Shown: piece by piece, positions 45,856-54,664 of the stretch
Position numbering within the stretch: the first letter of the stretch is position 1
How the letters are laid out: each line of letters starts with the position of its first letter
NCBI RefSeq assembly: GCF_015841355.1
Contig: NZ_CP064908.1
Coordinates: 372,001-436,000 of the forward strand
DNA from: Synechococcus sp. CBW1107
GTDB lineage: Bacteria > Cyanobacteriota > Cyanobacteriia > PCC-6307 > Cyanobiaceae
Reading direction: 5' to 3'
Length of the DNA stretch: 64,000 bases
Notes under the pieces: model-generated
What the model saw: only the letters and a program-made list of their open reading frames with translations
What the model was told of the DNA's origin: nothing
The model's database searches: none
Made by a program: the position numbers and the translations under genes

Positions 45856-46262
45856 GTCACTCATAGAAGTGATACGGTTCAGTGAAACTCGTCAATAGTT
45901 GATATAATGCTTTCTTGCGTAGCCGCCTCCATGGCGGCATTTTTATGTCCGCAAGATTTCCTATTTGTGCTGATTATTCGAGGTGCCCTTAACGATGTAG
46001 GTCATCAATCTCGCTAGCTGCACCCGAGGTCGTCCATTTCATTCGGGAGTGATGGCCGTAAAGATGCTGGCTATAACCTCTGTAGATAATGGCTCGATCT
46101 TGTCAACGGCAAGCTGCTGCCAAATAAAGCACGGGATTCTGAATGTAGAGCGTGAGAAGCAACAATGAACAAAGGATAGCAAACGTGAATAGATCCCAAT
46201 AGAGTTTACGGAGTAACAAATGAAAGTCGACAAGAGTTCAGCATCGCCTAGCAAAAAAATGA
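45856..46262. other. IS5 right end and following gap
   Basis: Holds the terminator at 45922 and the IS5 right end at 45988. The remaining 270 bases hold no supported gene. Confidence 0.5.
45922..45945 (+). terminator. Rho-independent terminator of the IS5 transposase
   Basis: GCCGCC - TCCAT - GGCGGC stem-loop followed by ATTTTTA, 66 bases after the transposase stop. Confidence 0.8.
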
Positions 46263-46763
46263 TTGCCATGCAGGCCATCTATCGAGGAGGTCTTGCAAGA
46301 TCGTACAATCGTTACCATTCGCAGGAATCAGGACACCAGCTTCAAGTATCTCCTGCATATGGTCTTGGCCAAGCCAGAGGTCGGTGAACTGCCGGAGGGT
46401 CACAATGGATGGATGCCCCGCCGACTTCCCGTCATAGGGATCATCGCCGTACGAATGGACCATCATATCGGCCAGATTCTTGACCAGGACATCAGTGAAC
46501 TGACCCATAAACAGTGGATCGCATTCTTTGACAGACATGCACTCTTTGGCCAGCTACTTGACCGGCTTGGCCTATCGTCTGACCTGAGAACCCTGGCCCA
46601 GTGGAGTTCAGATCCTCATCGGTACTTCTACAGAAATGTCTGGCTGCGTGGGCACTGGCAGTGGTTGCGCATCTTGGAGGAGAACCCGGGACTGACGACA
46701 TTGACCGTCAGCTTGGCTGATATTGTCGCGGCAATAGAAGCGGACAAGACCGCCTCAGGATAA
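46263..46763 (+). CDS. Hypothetical protein, strand uncertain
   Basis: Frame of 166 residues with protein-like sequence in its second half (WIAFFDRHALFGQLLDRLGL, RILEENPGLTTLTVSLADIV). The minus strand over 46248-46538 also reads naturally (QFTDVLVKNLADMMVHSYGDD, ILEAGVLIPANGNDC). One of the two is a shadow or both are remnants of a mutated gene. No family recognised for either. Confidence 0.35.
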   Translation: MPCRPSIEEVLQDRTIVTIRRNQDTSFKYLLHMVLAKPEVGELPEGHNGWMPRRLPVIGIIAVRMDHHIGQILDQDISELTHKQWIAFFDRHALFGQLLDRLGLSSDLRTLAQWSSDPHRYFYRNVWLRGHWQWLRILEENPGLTTLTVSLADIVAAIEADKTASG

Positions 46764-47147
46764 GAACGGAAACTAGTTGAAGTCTATAAGGTAACTATAT
46801 AAGCTAGTGCACCACTCACCAAACTCGAGTGGTTTGGATGGGTAGCCGATTACGGCAATCGTTCTCGGCTGCCCCAGCCTTAGCAAGCGCAGAAGAGTAA
46901 TGAGCCGCCCACTCAGCAAAATGTACTTGTAGGATTTGAAGAACTGAATATACCTAGCTCATACCTAGTTAGGATTCCGGATCGCTTACATCGCGCCCCC
47001 CCCTTGGCTTTGAACTTGGCGGTTCCAGCGCGGCGTTGACTCATCGCTTGGAGCCCCTTTCAAGGTCAGTGCCCAGCCTCATAGGTTAAAGGTGAAGTGC
47101 TCTCCAGAAAAAACAGACCAGCTCAGGGAAGGGTGTCCCGCCTCCCA
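46764..47147. other. Intergenic stretch, nothing recognised
   Basis: About 380 bases with no supported gene, repeat or hairpin that I can point to. Confidence 0.4.
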
Positions 47148-47927
47148 TTAAGGACAGCGTAACTTATATTCATCGGCGAGTCTTATGAACTCAATGTGCT
47201 CCTTGGTGTATACTTTCGGCCCAAAGTATGGGTTTACGAGAAAAGTGCTGAGGGCTTGCCATGTGTTGCGGTCACTTGGCTTTATGAGCTCGCCATTGAG
47301 AGACTCATAGGGTGGGATCTCTAGAGCCCTCTGGATTAGGTCGTTTCGCAATGAATTGCATTTACTCAAAGTGTTGTCCTTTATAACTATGGAGGGTGGC
47401 GTTAGCGGGCCCTGCTCGCTGTAAATAATGCCGATTGCGAGTAAAGATGCCATGCCTGCTGCTACCCCGATGGCCACTTGAGTTTTATTGAGGCGTGAAT
47501 TCACATCAGCGCTTATTTTCTCTTCTTGGGTAAATGCCTTCTTGTTGAGTGGCTGGTCACTTAATCTATTTATCTGTTTCGCTTCCTCTGTTATTTGCGC
47601 TTGGCTCGTCGTGGTTTGCTCAAGAGATAGCTGAGGAGGCTCTTCAATCATTCCGCTCAATAGCTGTCCTATCTTTTTGACCACAACGGGAAGATAGCTG
47701 CGGGCTAATTCCTGCAGCAACGCATCGCGCTGTACTGCCCCGCCTCCACGTTTCACAATATTCTGCAAAGACTTGAACGATGACCTCGTAACTACGTCAA
47801 GCATGGGTAGCAGTAGTTCATCTTCTGCTAACTGATCTCGCAAGAAAGCTTGGATATGCTGGTTGGTTGGACTGCCTATGCGGATGTAAGCGCCTAGGCG
47901 AGCGCCAATTTCTATGTAGCTCACCAC
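47148..47927 (-). CDS. Hypothetical membrane-anchored protein
   Basis: Protein of 259 residues, start at 47927. Residues 1-95 form a helical soluble domain (IQAFLRDQLAEDELLLPMLD, LQELARSYLPVVVKKIGQLL). A Gln/Glu/Thr-rich linker follows, then one membrane helix (VAIGVAAGMASLLAIGIIY, about 150-168) and a C-terminal domain of 90 residues with two cysteines. It is flanked by a transposase remnant and non-coding DNA. No family recognised. Confidence 0.6.
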   Translation of the reverse strand: MVSYIEIGARLGAYIRIGSPTNQHIQAFLRDQLAEDELLLPMLDVVTRSSFKSLQNIVKRGGGAVQRDALLQELARSYLPVVVKKIGQLLSGMIEEPPQLSLEQTTTSQAQITEEAKQINRLSDQPLNKKAFTQEEKISADVNSRLNKTQVAIGVAAGMASLLAIGIIYSEQGPLTPPSIVIKDNTLSKCNSLRNDLIQRALEIPPYESLNGELIKPSDRNTWQALSTFLVNPYFGPKVYTKEHIEFIRLADEYKLRCP

Positions 47928-48020
47928 GGTGATGAATTGCGAAGCGTGTGGCCACTGTTGGCCAGCTTCGGGCGGCAGGTGGAGAACCCGAACTGGGGGA
48001 TGGTTGATGGGGCTAAGGGA

Positions 48021-48345
48021 TTAATCGGCAATGTCATATGCATTAAGTACTACGCTGAGAATCTCACAGTAGCTTACTGCAGTTGTTGATTCATGGGCCA
48101 CCTGAGCTGGGTGCCTTTTACTGGACAGTGTTAGCCCCCCGTCATCGTTAACTTTGGGCGGGAGGAACAGGGTTGGGCAAATGTAGACCTCATGGGGAGT
48201 TCTGCCTCCCAGTGCGCTGTGGAGCCTTCGATGGCAGTACCTCCCCAGACTGGGGACCAAGCTGATCTCCGCTTCCTAGCCATCGCTGTAGGCACCAATC
48301 TGCTCCACTTCATACTTGAAGGTCCGCCACAGCCTCCCTACCTTG
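48021..48345 (-). pseudogene. IS3-family OrfB C-terminal remnant
   Basis: Encodes FKYEVEQIGAYSDG, an in-frame stop, EAEISLVPSLGRYCHRRLHSAL and GGRTPHEVY, the C-terminal pattern of IS3 OrfB proteins. The stop and missing catalytic core show a decayed fragment, unrelated in detail to the IS3 at 40250. Confidence 0.75.
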
Positions 48346-48351
48346 ATCTTT

Positions 48352-49029
48352 TCATTGCATCGCCAACGGCCTGACCAACGATCCTCCACCTCTTCTGAGC
48401 CGAGGCCCTTGGCAACCCTGTTGAATGAACACTGACAGCTCAAAGTCCAGCGGGGTGTAGGTACCGGATGCCTGCTTGATGATGTAGCTCATCACCCCCA
48501 CAGGCTCTGTAATCAGCCTGACGTCAATCGTGCGGTCACGATCCAGGGCACGAATGGCCGTGCGGAAGTGGCCATTGAATTCAAGGTTCAGTTCACCAAC
48601 GCTGTCGTGTTGGGCAGGTGGTTGCGGGATCAGCAGGTGTGTGTGAAATCGGCCAGCTTCAGAGCTGCGCTCATGGCTGAAGTACAGCGGTGGTGCCTGA
48701 GCCACCCTGGTTTGCTGGATGCGGTTGTAGCCCCACACGCGCTTGAGCATGACGTTCTTGAAGTGCCTGGCCTCCCGGGTAACGTCGGCATAATCCCGCT
48801 GTTGAGGGGACCAGTGCCAAGTGATGATGTACTTGAGCTGGACGCCATGGCGCAGCTCCAGCAGCAGGTGACTAAGCAGGGAGAAGGCCTCGGGGGTGTA
48901 GCTCTGCCAGTGATACTCCAGCTCTTGAAGACGGCCAGGGGGAAGGCTGAGGTGCTCGAGTGCGGCCTTGACGCCTGAGTATTCGCGGGCAGCTGCACTG
49001 GTTGGAATTGGACAGGGGGATGTGATCAT
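48352..49029 (-). CDS. HUH-endonuclease-like replication protein, copy 2
   Basis: Protein of 225 residues, diverged paralogue of the 20680-21330 protein. It has the His-x-His pair in RFHTHLLIPQ (H129, H131) and Tyr-x-x-Lys in GVMSYIIKQAS (Y182, K185). Shared context includes LKYIITWHW / PKYMVSYHP, a run aligning VMLKRVWGYNRIQQTRVAQAPPL with the copy-1 segment, and PPAQHDSVGELNLEF / PLGKYDSVECMTAEW. The motif order fits HUH Rep or relaxase-like nickases. Two diverged copies in one island suggest two element generations or a two-component system. Confidence 0.6.
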   Translation of the reverse strand: MITSPCPIPTSAAAREYSGVKAALEHLSLPPGRLQELEYHWQSYTPEAFSLLSHLLLELRHGVQLKYIITWHWSPQQRDYADVTREARHFKNVMLKRVWGYNRIQQTRVAQAPPLYFSHERSSEAGRFHTHLLIPQPPAQHDSVGELNLEFNGHFRTAIRALDRDRTIDVRLITEPVGVMSYIIKQASGTYTPLDFELSVFIQQGCQGPRLRRGGGSLVRPLAMQ

Positions 49030-50051
49030 GGCGATTTAATGCGAAGGGAATGTGATGCGGTTGTTGAGTGAAGCGGGTTGGCCTTGATGATGCTCTGAAT
49101 TATTCCGCTATGTGTATATGTTCAACTGGTTGAGACAGACGGCGAGTCGGCGCTGAGGACACTCTGGTTATTAAACTATTTATAAAAGTTCAGCGAGACG
49201 AGCGAACGTGGGAGGGCATTCCCTCAGAGATACTGCACATTGCTTCATCGGCCATGCATGACTGGAGCATTCGATCTTTGGGAGTCGAGGAATTCCCGTG
49301 TGTGTAGATACTGTTTAACTAGCAGGCATGATTCCTCACGGCCGCTGGTTGCTCTTCAGGGGGATGCGTCCTTTCTGGCCAGCCCTCTTAACTGGTCAAA
49401 AATCCTGGACTTGATTGCGGTTATGTGTGCTGTGGTATGGCTTGAGTTGCTGAATGCGGGGTATCGGAGAAGGTTCAGGTGCTGAAGAGAAGTACGGCTT
49501 GAATCAGGGTGTTGGCTGGTTTAGGTGTTGGGGAGATGTTGATGTGCGATGTCGCGCGAGGCGGTGTCAGCACATCTCCAGAATATAGCAGATAGGATCC
49601 AGAATCAAGATGACTGGTTATCAGGCCTTGTTTCCAGAATGTTATCCAGGGTTTCGCAGATGCTGCCCTGTTTGCTGCTGACTTGATCGGGTTGGCTTGC
49701 GCACCAGGGCTGGTTTGCTGTCGTAACTCCTCATCCGATTGTCCGGGTGTGCAAATGATCCCCGTGAGGCTTCCCCCCTTCCTCCATTCCCCTTTTGGCT
49801 GATATCCCCGTGCTGGACTGGGCTTTGGTGGGGGTAACAAGGGAGGAATTTGTTTCTCCCTTTTCCCCCCTTCGCCCGGACACAGCAGAAGGGAGCGCGC
49901 AGGATTCCTCAGCATGCGCGGCCGCACAAGGGCTCACGCGAGCTGGCCCGCCACGGAGATGTGACACCCGGGGAACTTCTGCAGGGCCGAAGTTCTGGGC
50001 CAGCCCTTGCTGCTGGCCGCGCTGGTGCTTCGGGTCCTGCGCTGCTGCCCG
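49030..50051. other. Long intergenic stretch before ardC
   Basis: About 1 kb without a supported gene. Its first 200 bases, upstream of HUH copy 2, are AT-rich. A weak GAGGG-CATT-CCCTC hairpin lies near 49213. Short frames in the second half look like chance. Confidence 0.4.
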
Positions 50052-51056
50052 ATGGGTACCACCAAAATCTCAACCCGCTCTCGTGCCACCTCCAGGTCGA
50101 AATCCGGGCATTCTGTTCTGGCAACCCCAGCTGAGAAGCTGGTGGAGTCCCTGATCCAACTGCTCGAGTCCGGCACCGCACCCTGGAGGCGTGAGTGGGA
50201 TTCCAGTGGTGGTGGTCACCACGTCAACCTGCTCTCTGGCCATCGTTACCGGGGCGCCAACCCGATCCTGCTCACGCTGGGGATGCACCTGCGGGGATCG
50301 GCACTGCCCTACTGGTGCGGGTTCGCTGAGGCGAAGGCGCTGGGGATCTTCCCTCGCAAGGGTAGCCAGGGGATCCGGATCCTCAGGCCCCAGGTCAACC
50401 ACTCAGGTCCCGTGGGGTCGGATACGTCGGCCCCCTCGGATGCGCCAACTGGATCCAGCTGTGTAGGCGGTACTCCTGCAGAGCGGACTTGGGTCAGTTT
50501 CCGCCCCGTGGTGGTCTTCAACGCGGCTGATCTCGATGGAGATGGCCTGGGGGATCTGATCTCAGAGCGGCAGCGGGAGGCGGGGTTGATCGCCAAGCCT
50601 GAACCGGAACGCCTCGCTGCTGCGGAAGCCGTGCTCAGTGGCTGGGCGGTTCCTGTTTCCTACGGAGGGGAGCGTGCCTGTTACTTCCCCCAGATCGATC
50701 GGATCCAGCTTCCCGAGCGCCAGGCATTCCACTCAGCTGCAGGTTTCTATGCCACTTTGGCGCATGAAGCAATCCACTCCACCGGTCACCCCAGCCGGCT
50801 CAAGCGAGATCTGAGGGGTCGTATGGGCTCGATGGCCTATGCCCGCGAGGAACTAGTGGCGGAGCTCGGGGCAGTGCTCCTGGGTGACCGGTTGGAGATC
50901 GGCAGTGCGATGGAGAACCACGCTGCCTACCTGGGGCACTGGATCAATCTCCTCAAGGAAAACCCGCAGGTGCTGTTCCATGTGCTGGGTGAGGCCAGGC
51001 GGGCGGTTGATCTGATTTCGCCGGAAGCGAAGCCAGAAAGCACAGAACCTGACTGA
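50052..51056 (+). CDS. ardC: ArdC-type antirestriction protein
   Basis: Protein of 334 residues from ATG 50052 (frame open to 50007). The N-terminal part is the ssDNA-binding ArdC domain: TAPWRREW, LSGHRYRGANPILLTL, KGSQGIRILRP. The C-terminal part is a zinc-metallopeptidase-like domain with LAHEAIHSTGH (HExxH) and a downstream ELVAELGAVLLG. ArdC proteins protect incoming single-stranded DNA of mobile elements from restriction. It lies in the replication half of the island. There is an insertion between the two domains (GSDTSAPSDAPTG), low in complexity. Confidence 0.9.
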   Translation: MGTTKISTRSRATSRSKSGHSVLATPAEKLVESLIQLLESGTAPWRREWDSSGGGHHVNLLSGHRYRGANPILLTLGMHLRGSALPYWCGFAEAKALGIFPRKGSQGIRILRPQVNHSGPVGSDTSAPSDAPTGSSCVGGTPAERTWVSFRPVVVFNAADLDGDGLGDLISERQREAGLIAKPEPERLAAAEAVLSGWAVPVSYGGERACYFPQIDRIQLPERQAFHSAAGFYATLAHEAIHSTGHPSRLKRDLRGRMGSMAYAREELVAELGAVLLGDRLEIGSAMENHAAYLGHWINLLKENPQVLFHVLGEARRAVDLISPEAKPESTEPD

Positions 51057-51184
51057 ATGCGATTGGTGACGGGGCTACGGCCCTCTTCAGTCTGCATGGC
51101 CTCGCTCAAGGGGTTCCCAAGCTGACCTGCAGCCAGCCCTTGACCGGGCCACGCGTCAACCGAGGGCCCTTTGCCCTCTTGGCC

Positions 51185-51368
51185 ATGACCGTCTATCCCA
51201 CTGACTCACTGCAGTTGGCCGCCACGATTGAGGCCTGGGAGGTGGAATGCTCCTGCGGCTGGCTTGAGCCTGCGCCTGTTGCTCTCCAGGGTGAGCTTTC
51301 ACTGCCATCCGTGAACGATCCCGCCTTGATTGGCTCGGCTTGGGACAGCTGGTCCACTCACCCCTACC
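51185..51368 (+). pseudogene. Small conserved-looking gene disrupted by IS256 copy 3
   Basis: MTVYPTDSLQLAATIEAWEV, two cysteines (ECSCGWLEP), then WSTHPY. The IS interrupts it; after removal the frame continues at 53053 with LEQQQLEELPGFDAHDLN and a stop at 53108, giving 79 residues. Downstream of ardC on the same strand. Function unknown. Confidence 0.75.
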
Positions 51369-53044
51369 GCTGGCGTCCCCGGCAGTGGTGTAAATCCCCA
51401 GGGCCTCAGCCCGGCGTAGCCGGGCTGAGCGTCCGCACCTCAGGCGATCGGCTCCACGGCTGACGTTGCAAGGGGTGGGCAGGCCCGTTTCCCTGGTTTG
51501 AGAACCACCTCAACCAGACAGACCATGCCCAAGACCCATGCTGCCGTACCTGAGCTGGCCTCGCTACTCGATGGCAGCAGTGCCGGGGAGCTGATCCCTG
51601 AACTGGCACGCCACGGCCTGCAGCAGCTGATCGAGCTGGAGCTCGCTGCCTTCCTCGGTGCGGACTGGCACGAGCGCACCGAGGAGCGGCTCGGCCACCG
51701 CAACGGCTACCGGCCTCGCACCCTGACCACCCAGGTGGGGGATCTGGCACTGCAGATCCCGAAACTGCGCGCGGGCAGCTTCCTCCCCTCGATCCTCGAA
51801 CCCCGCCGCCGGGTTGATCAGGCCCTGTACGCGGTGATCATGGAGGCTTACATCGGTGGGGTCTCGACCCGCAAGGTCGATGCCCTGGTGGCGGCGCTCG
51901 GCTCCCAGAGCGGCATCTCCAAGTCGCAGGTGAGTCGCATCTGTCAGGAGATCGACCAGCAGGTGCAGGCGTTTCTGAGCCGGCCCCTGGAGAGCAGCGG
52001 CTACGCCTACGTCTATCTCGATGCCACCTACCTCAAGGGGCGGCTGGGCAAGGCTCAGCAGGTCTGCTCCCGCGCTGTCGTCGTCGCCATGGGGGTGAAC
52101 GAGGATGGTCGCCGGGAGTTGCTGGGCCTCAAGGTCGGCGACAGCGAGACCGAGAGCTTCTGGGCGGAGTTCATCGCCCATCTCAAAGAACGGGGCCTGG
52201 GTGGCGTCAGGCTGGTGATCTCTGACGCCCACACCGGCCTCACCAAGGCGATCCGCCGCCAGCTGCAGGGAAGCGTCTGGCAGCGCTGCCGCGTCCATTT
52301 CGCCCGCAACCTGCTGCAGTGCGTCCCCAAGGCTCACCAGGGCATGGTCACCGCCGCCCTGCGCAGCGTGTTCGCCCAGGAGAGCGCTGAGGAGATCGCG
52401 TCACGCTGGGACGATCTGGCCGCCTCGCTGGCGGAGCGCTTCCCCAAGGCCGCTGCGCTCATGCACGGCGCCAAGGAGGACGTGCTGGCTTTCCGGCCCT
52501 TCCCCAGGGACCACTGGCGCAAGATCTGGAGCACCAACCTGCTGGAGCGGGTCAACGAGGAAATCAAACGCCGCACCAGGGTCGTCGGCATCTTCCCCAA
52601 CGACGCGTCGATCACCCGCCTGGTGGGCGCGGTACTGCTGGAGCAGCACGAGCACTGGCAGCTGGAGGGCCGGCGCATGTTCTCAGCCGAGAGCATGGCG
52701 ACCATCCCGGAGCTGGATGCCATCCCTGCTCTCCAGGCCCTCAGCACCTGAGAGAGGCAGGACGCAGGCCCCAGGTGATCGAGGCTGCAGCGCCCCCAGA
52801 GGGCGCAGCGGCCTTGATCGCAGCCCGGGGGCCGGCCGCTGCCACCTCCAGGCCGCAGAAGTCACTCCAACTCACAACACATCCGCAAGCTGACGAAAGA
52901 CTTGACAAGTCATTCGTCCTGATTCATCGTGATTGAATGAGGCGCATCTGCACCTCCGGAATGACAGCCCGTCATTCCACCCTGTTCACCCTCTGACTAG
53001 GGCATTCGGGCCTCGGGTTTTACACCACGCAAAGGGACGCGGCC
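51369..53044 (+). mobile_element. IS256-family element, third, different type
   Basis: 1676 bp, ends sharing GCGTCC and GTGGTGTAAA with the other IS256 elements, target duplication CCCCTACC (51361-51368, 53045-53052). Transposase sequence differs clearly from copies 1 and 2, so this is a separate element of the same family. Confidence 0.88.
51525..52751 (+). CDS. IS256-family transposase (second type)
   Basis: Mutator-type DDE transposase of 408 residues from ATG 51525 (frame open to 51498). Catalytic residues: Asp in YVYLDATYLKG, Asp in VISDAHTG, Glu in NLLERVNEEIKRR; CRVHFARNLLQCVPK signature present. Roughly two thirds similar by eye to the transposase at 38774. Intact. Confidence 0.95.
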   Translation: MPKTHAAVPELASLLDGSSAGELIPELARHGLQQLIELELAAFLGADWHERTEERLGHRNGYRPRTLTTQVGDLALQIPKLRAGSFLPSILEPRRRVDQALYAVIMEAYIGGVSTRKVDALVAALGSQSGISKSQVSRICQEIDQQVQAFLSRPLESSGYAYVYLDATYLKGRLGKAQQVCSRAVVVAMGVNEDGRRELLGLKVGDSETESFWAEFIAHLKERGLGGVRLVISDAHTGLTKAIRRQLQGSVWQRCRVHFARNLLQCVPKAHQGMVTAALRSVFAQESAEEIASRWDDLAASLAERFPKAAALMHGAKEDVLAFRPFPRDHWRKIWSTNLLERVNEEIKRRTRVVGIFPNDASITRLVGAVLLEQHEHWQLEGRRMFSAESMATIPELDAIPALQALST

Positions 53045-53052
53045 CCCCTACC

Positions 53053-53108
53053 TGGAGCAGCAGCAGCTGGAGGAACTGCCGGGCTTTGACGCCCACGACC
53101 TCAACTGA
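53053..53108 (+). pseudogene. 3' fragment of the IS-disrupted small gene
   Basis: Last 18 codons (LEQQQLEELPGFDAHDLN) of the 79-residue gene begun at 51185. In frame with it when the IS and one target copy are removed. Confidence 0.75.
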
Positions 53109-53144
53109 GGCTCCAGCGAACTCGTTGATTAAGGCTGCGGTTTC

Positions 53145-53264
53145 ATGGCCTCTGCGCAGGCCAGCGCTGACCGTAACCCGGCTTGCAGCTGTGTTCGTTG
53201 GCTGCGCTGTTGTGACTGCGGCCAGGTCGATCAAGGGCTGCGCAAGTGCCAATGGCCCCCTTGA
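53145..53264 (+). CDS. Cys-rich mini-protein, 39 residues
   Basis: ATG 53145 to TGA 53264: MASAQASADRNPACSCVRWL then RCCDCGQVDQGLRKCQWPP. Six cysteines in 25 residues suggest a small zinc-binding knuckle. It precedes two further small genes on the same strand. Composition is the only support. Confidence 0.4.
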   Translation: MASAQASADRNPACSCVRWLRCCDCGQVDQGLRKCQWPP

Positions 53265-53311
53265 CGGACCTGGCACCGGGTTGGGCAGGCGTTGTCCTTG
53301 GCGCTCCTGCC

Positions 53312-53476
53312 ATGAAATGCCGCACCCTCAAGATCACCTGCTGGTTCTGGCTGCAGCGCCACACGCGCTCGCTGCGCTGGTTCGTTGGTTTGGCCTGGCC
53401 CCTGCAGCAGTTCCCTCGCAAGCTCGCCATCGAGCTCGAACTGCGTCGCTGTGAGCGGAGCTGGGGGAAGCGGTGA
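53312..53476 (+). CDS. Small basic hypothetical protein, 54 residues
   Basis: ATG 53312. Trp/Arg-rich (ITCWFWLQRHTRSLRWFVGLAW then RKLAIELELRRCERSWGKR), an amphipathic, positively charged sequence. The stop overlaps the next ATG (TGATG). No function recognised. Confidence 0.45.
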   Translation: MKCRTLKITCWFWLQRHTRSLRWFVGLAWPLQQFPRKLAIELELRRCERSWGKR

Positions 53477-53727
53477 TGCCTGTGGGGGCTGAGGCCCCCT
53501 TCTTACAGACGAATCGTTCTGCTCGTTGCGCACCCCAACGCGTGGGCCTGCTGGTTGTCAGCGCCTGCGGTCATCGCTGCACCCGCTCGCGCCTGCTCGA
53601 GGTTTCGCTACGTCCGCTCGTGGCGCTGGTGGTTGTGGTGACCGGAGCGTTGTCGTTGCCTCTGGCGCTGTCTGTTCCCTGGGCCTGGGTTGGCGTCCTG
53701 ACGGGAGGGACAGCCCTGAGTGGGTGA
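53476..53727 (+). CDS. Small membrane hypothetical protein, 83 residues
   Basis: ATG 53476, one base overlap with the upstream small gene. Polar N-terminus with cysteines, then a long hydrophobic region (LVALVVVVTGALSLPLALSV) that may form one or two helices. Possibly the middle gene of a small operon ending in the sigma factor. Confidence 0.4.
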   Translation: MPVGAEAPFLQTNRSARCAPQRVGLLVVSACGHRCTRSRLLEVSLRPLVALVVVVTGALSLPLALSVPWAWVGVLTGGTALSG

Positions 53728-53834
53728 TGAACGGCGATCGGCTGGTGGTGGCGTCGTGGCCATGGCTTGGTCTTCCCCCGATTGTCCCTACGCGGTGCTG
53801 CGGGGTGGGGGGCGCGTCCTGCGTCATCACCACG

Positions 53835-54401
53835 ATGCGACCCCACTCAGACCGTGATCGCCTTGTTCATCAGTTCCTCTCCCTGGCTGATGCCCTGGCC
53901 CGCCAGTTCAGCCGCCGTTATCCAGATCTGCTGGAGCTTGCTGATGCCCAGGGCGTGGCCCGCCTTGAGCTGGTTCGGGCCTGCAGCCGCATCAAGGATC
54001 CCCTCACCGCCCCCGCCTACCTCAAGCGCTGCATTCAGGGTGCCCTGGCCCACTGGATCCGCGATCGGGCCTTGCTGGTCAGGCTGCCGAAGTCAGCCAG
54101 AAGTGAGGCCCCCTGGAAACACCAGAGCCTGGATCAGGTGCTGCCCGGTGGTGGTGGCAGCTGGCTCGATACCCTCCCCGCACCGGATCAGGCTTCAGGG
54201 CCAGAGACCGATGCTGGTGATCCGGGGCTGGAGGCCATGCTCGATCAGCTCACCGCCAGGGAAGCGGCCACCCTCAGGCTCACCGTCCTCCAGGGGCTCA
54301 GCCTCCGCCAGGCAGCCCAGCAGTTGGGGCTCAGTGCCATGAGCGTTCAGCGGGCCCAGAAGAAGGCTCTGGAAGCGCTCAGACAGCAAGTGTCGGCCTG
54401 A
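53835..54401 (+). CDS. Island-encoded small sigma-70-like factor
   Basis: Protein of 188 residues from ATG 53835. The N-terminal half resembles sigma region 2 (LADALARQFSRRYPDLLELAD, GVARLELVRACSRI, YLKRCIQGALAHWIRDRA); the C-terminal half is a region-4-type helix-turn-helix (AREAATLRLTVLQGLSLRQA then AQQLGLSAMSVQRAQKKALEAL). The Pro/Ser-rich linker is typical of short sigma factors. It may direct RNA polymerase to island promoters. A simple helix-turn-helix regulator is the alternative. Confidence 0.75.
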   Translation: MRPHSDRDRLVHQFLSLADALARQFSRRYPDLLELADAQGVARLELVRACSRIKDPLTAPAYLKRCIQGALAHWIRDRALLVRLPKSARSEAPWKHQSLDQVLPGGGGSWLDTLPAPDQASGPETDAGDPGLEAMLDQLTAREAATLRLTVLQGLSLRQAAQQLGLSAMSVQRAQKKALEALRQQVSA

Positions 54402-54563
54402 GGGCCTTGCGGGCCAGCTCCGTCGCCCTGGAGCTGGCCCGCTGATCACGTCAGCCTGCTGCTGGGCCTGGGTGGTCGGGTCGTCGCGGGGGAGGGCAAG
54501 CGTGGTCAGCGCAATGTCACTGGGCAGAAGGGTGGAACCAGCCGCTGGACAATGATAAAATCA

Positions 54564-54575
54564 CCTTATATAAGG
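54564..54575. promoter_or_regulatory. AT-rich perfect palindrome
   Basis: CCTTATATAAGG, a perfect 12-bp palindrome in an AT-rich patch. Its position between convergent genes makes a promoter less likely; protein binding or replication use is possible. Confidence 0.35.
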
Positions 54576-54664
54576 CGACTTTGTTCTTTAGGGCGTTTTG
54601 CGCTTCGGAGCTGCTTCGTCCCTGTCGGTGTCGGCAGGGCTTGCTTGCGCCACCCCTATCCCTT

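Larger units (their letters stand above)
43040..45988 (+). mobile_element. IS5-family element, split by IS66
   Basis: Ends GGGCACCTCGAA and TTCGAGGTGCCC (perfect inverted repeat) flanked by TTAA (43036-43039, 45989-45992). Without the IS66 insert and its duplication it is 1248 bp. Confidence 0.88.

Noticed and set aside
49475-49927. Minus-strand frame of 150 residues before ardC
   Set aside because: Pro/Gly-rich, no helix or strand pattern, no ribosome site, no partner.
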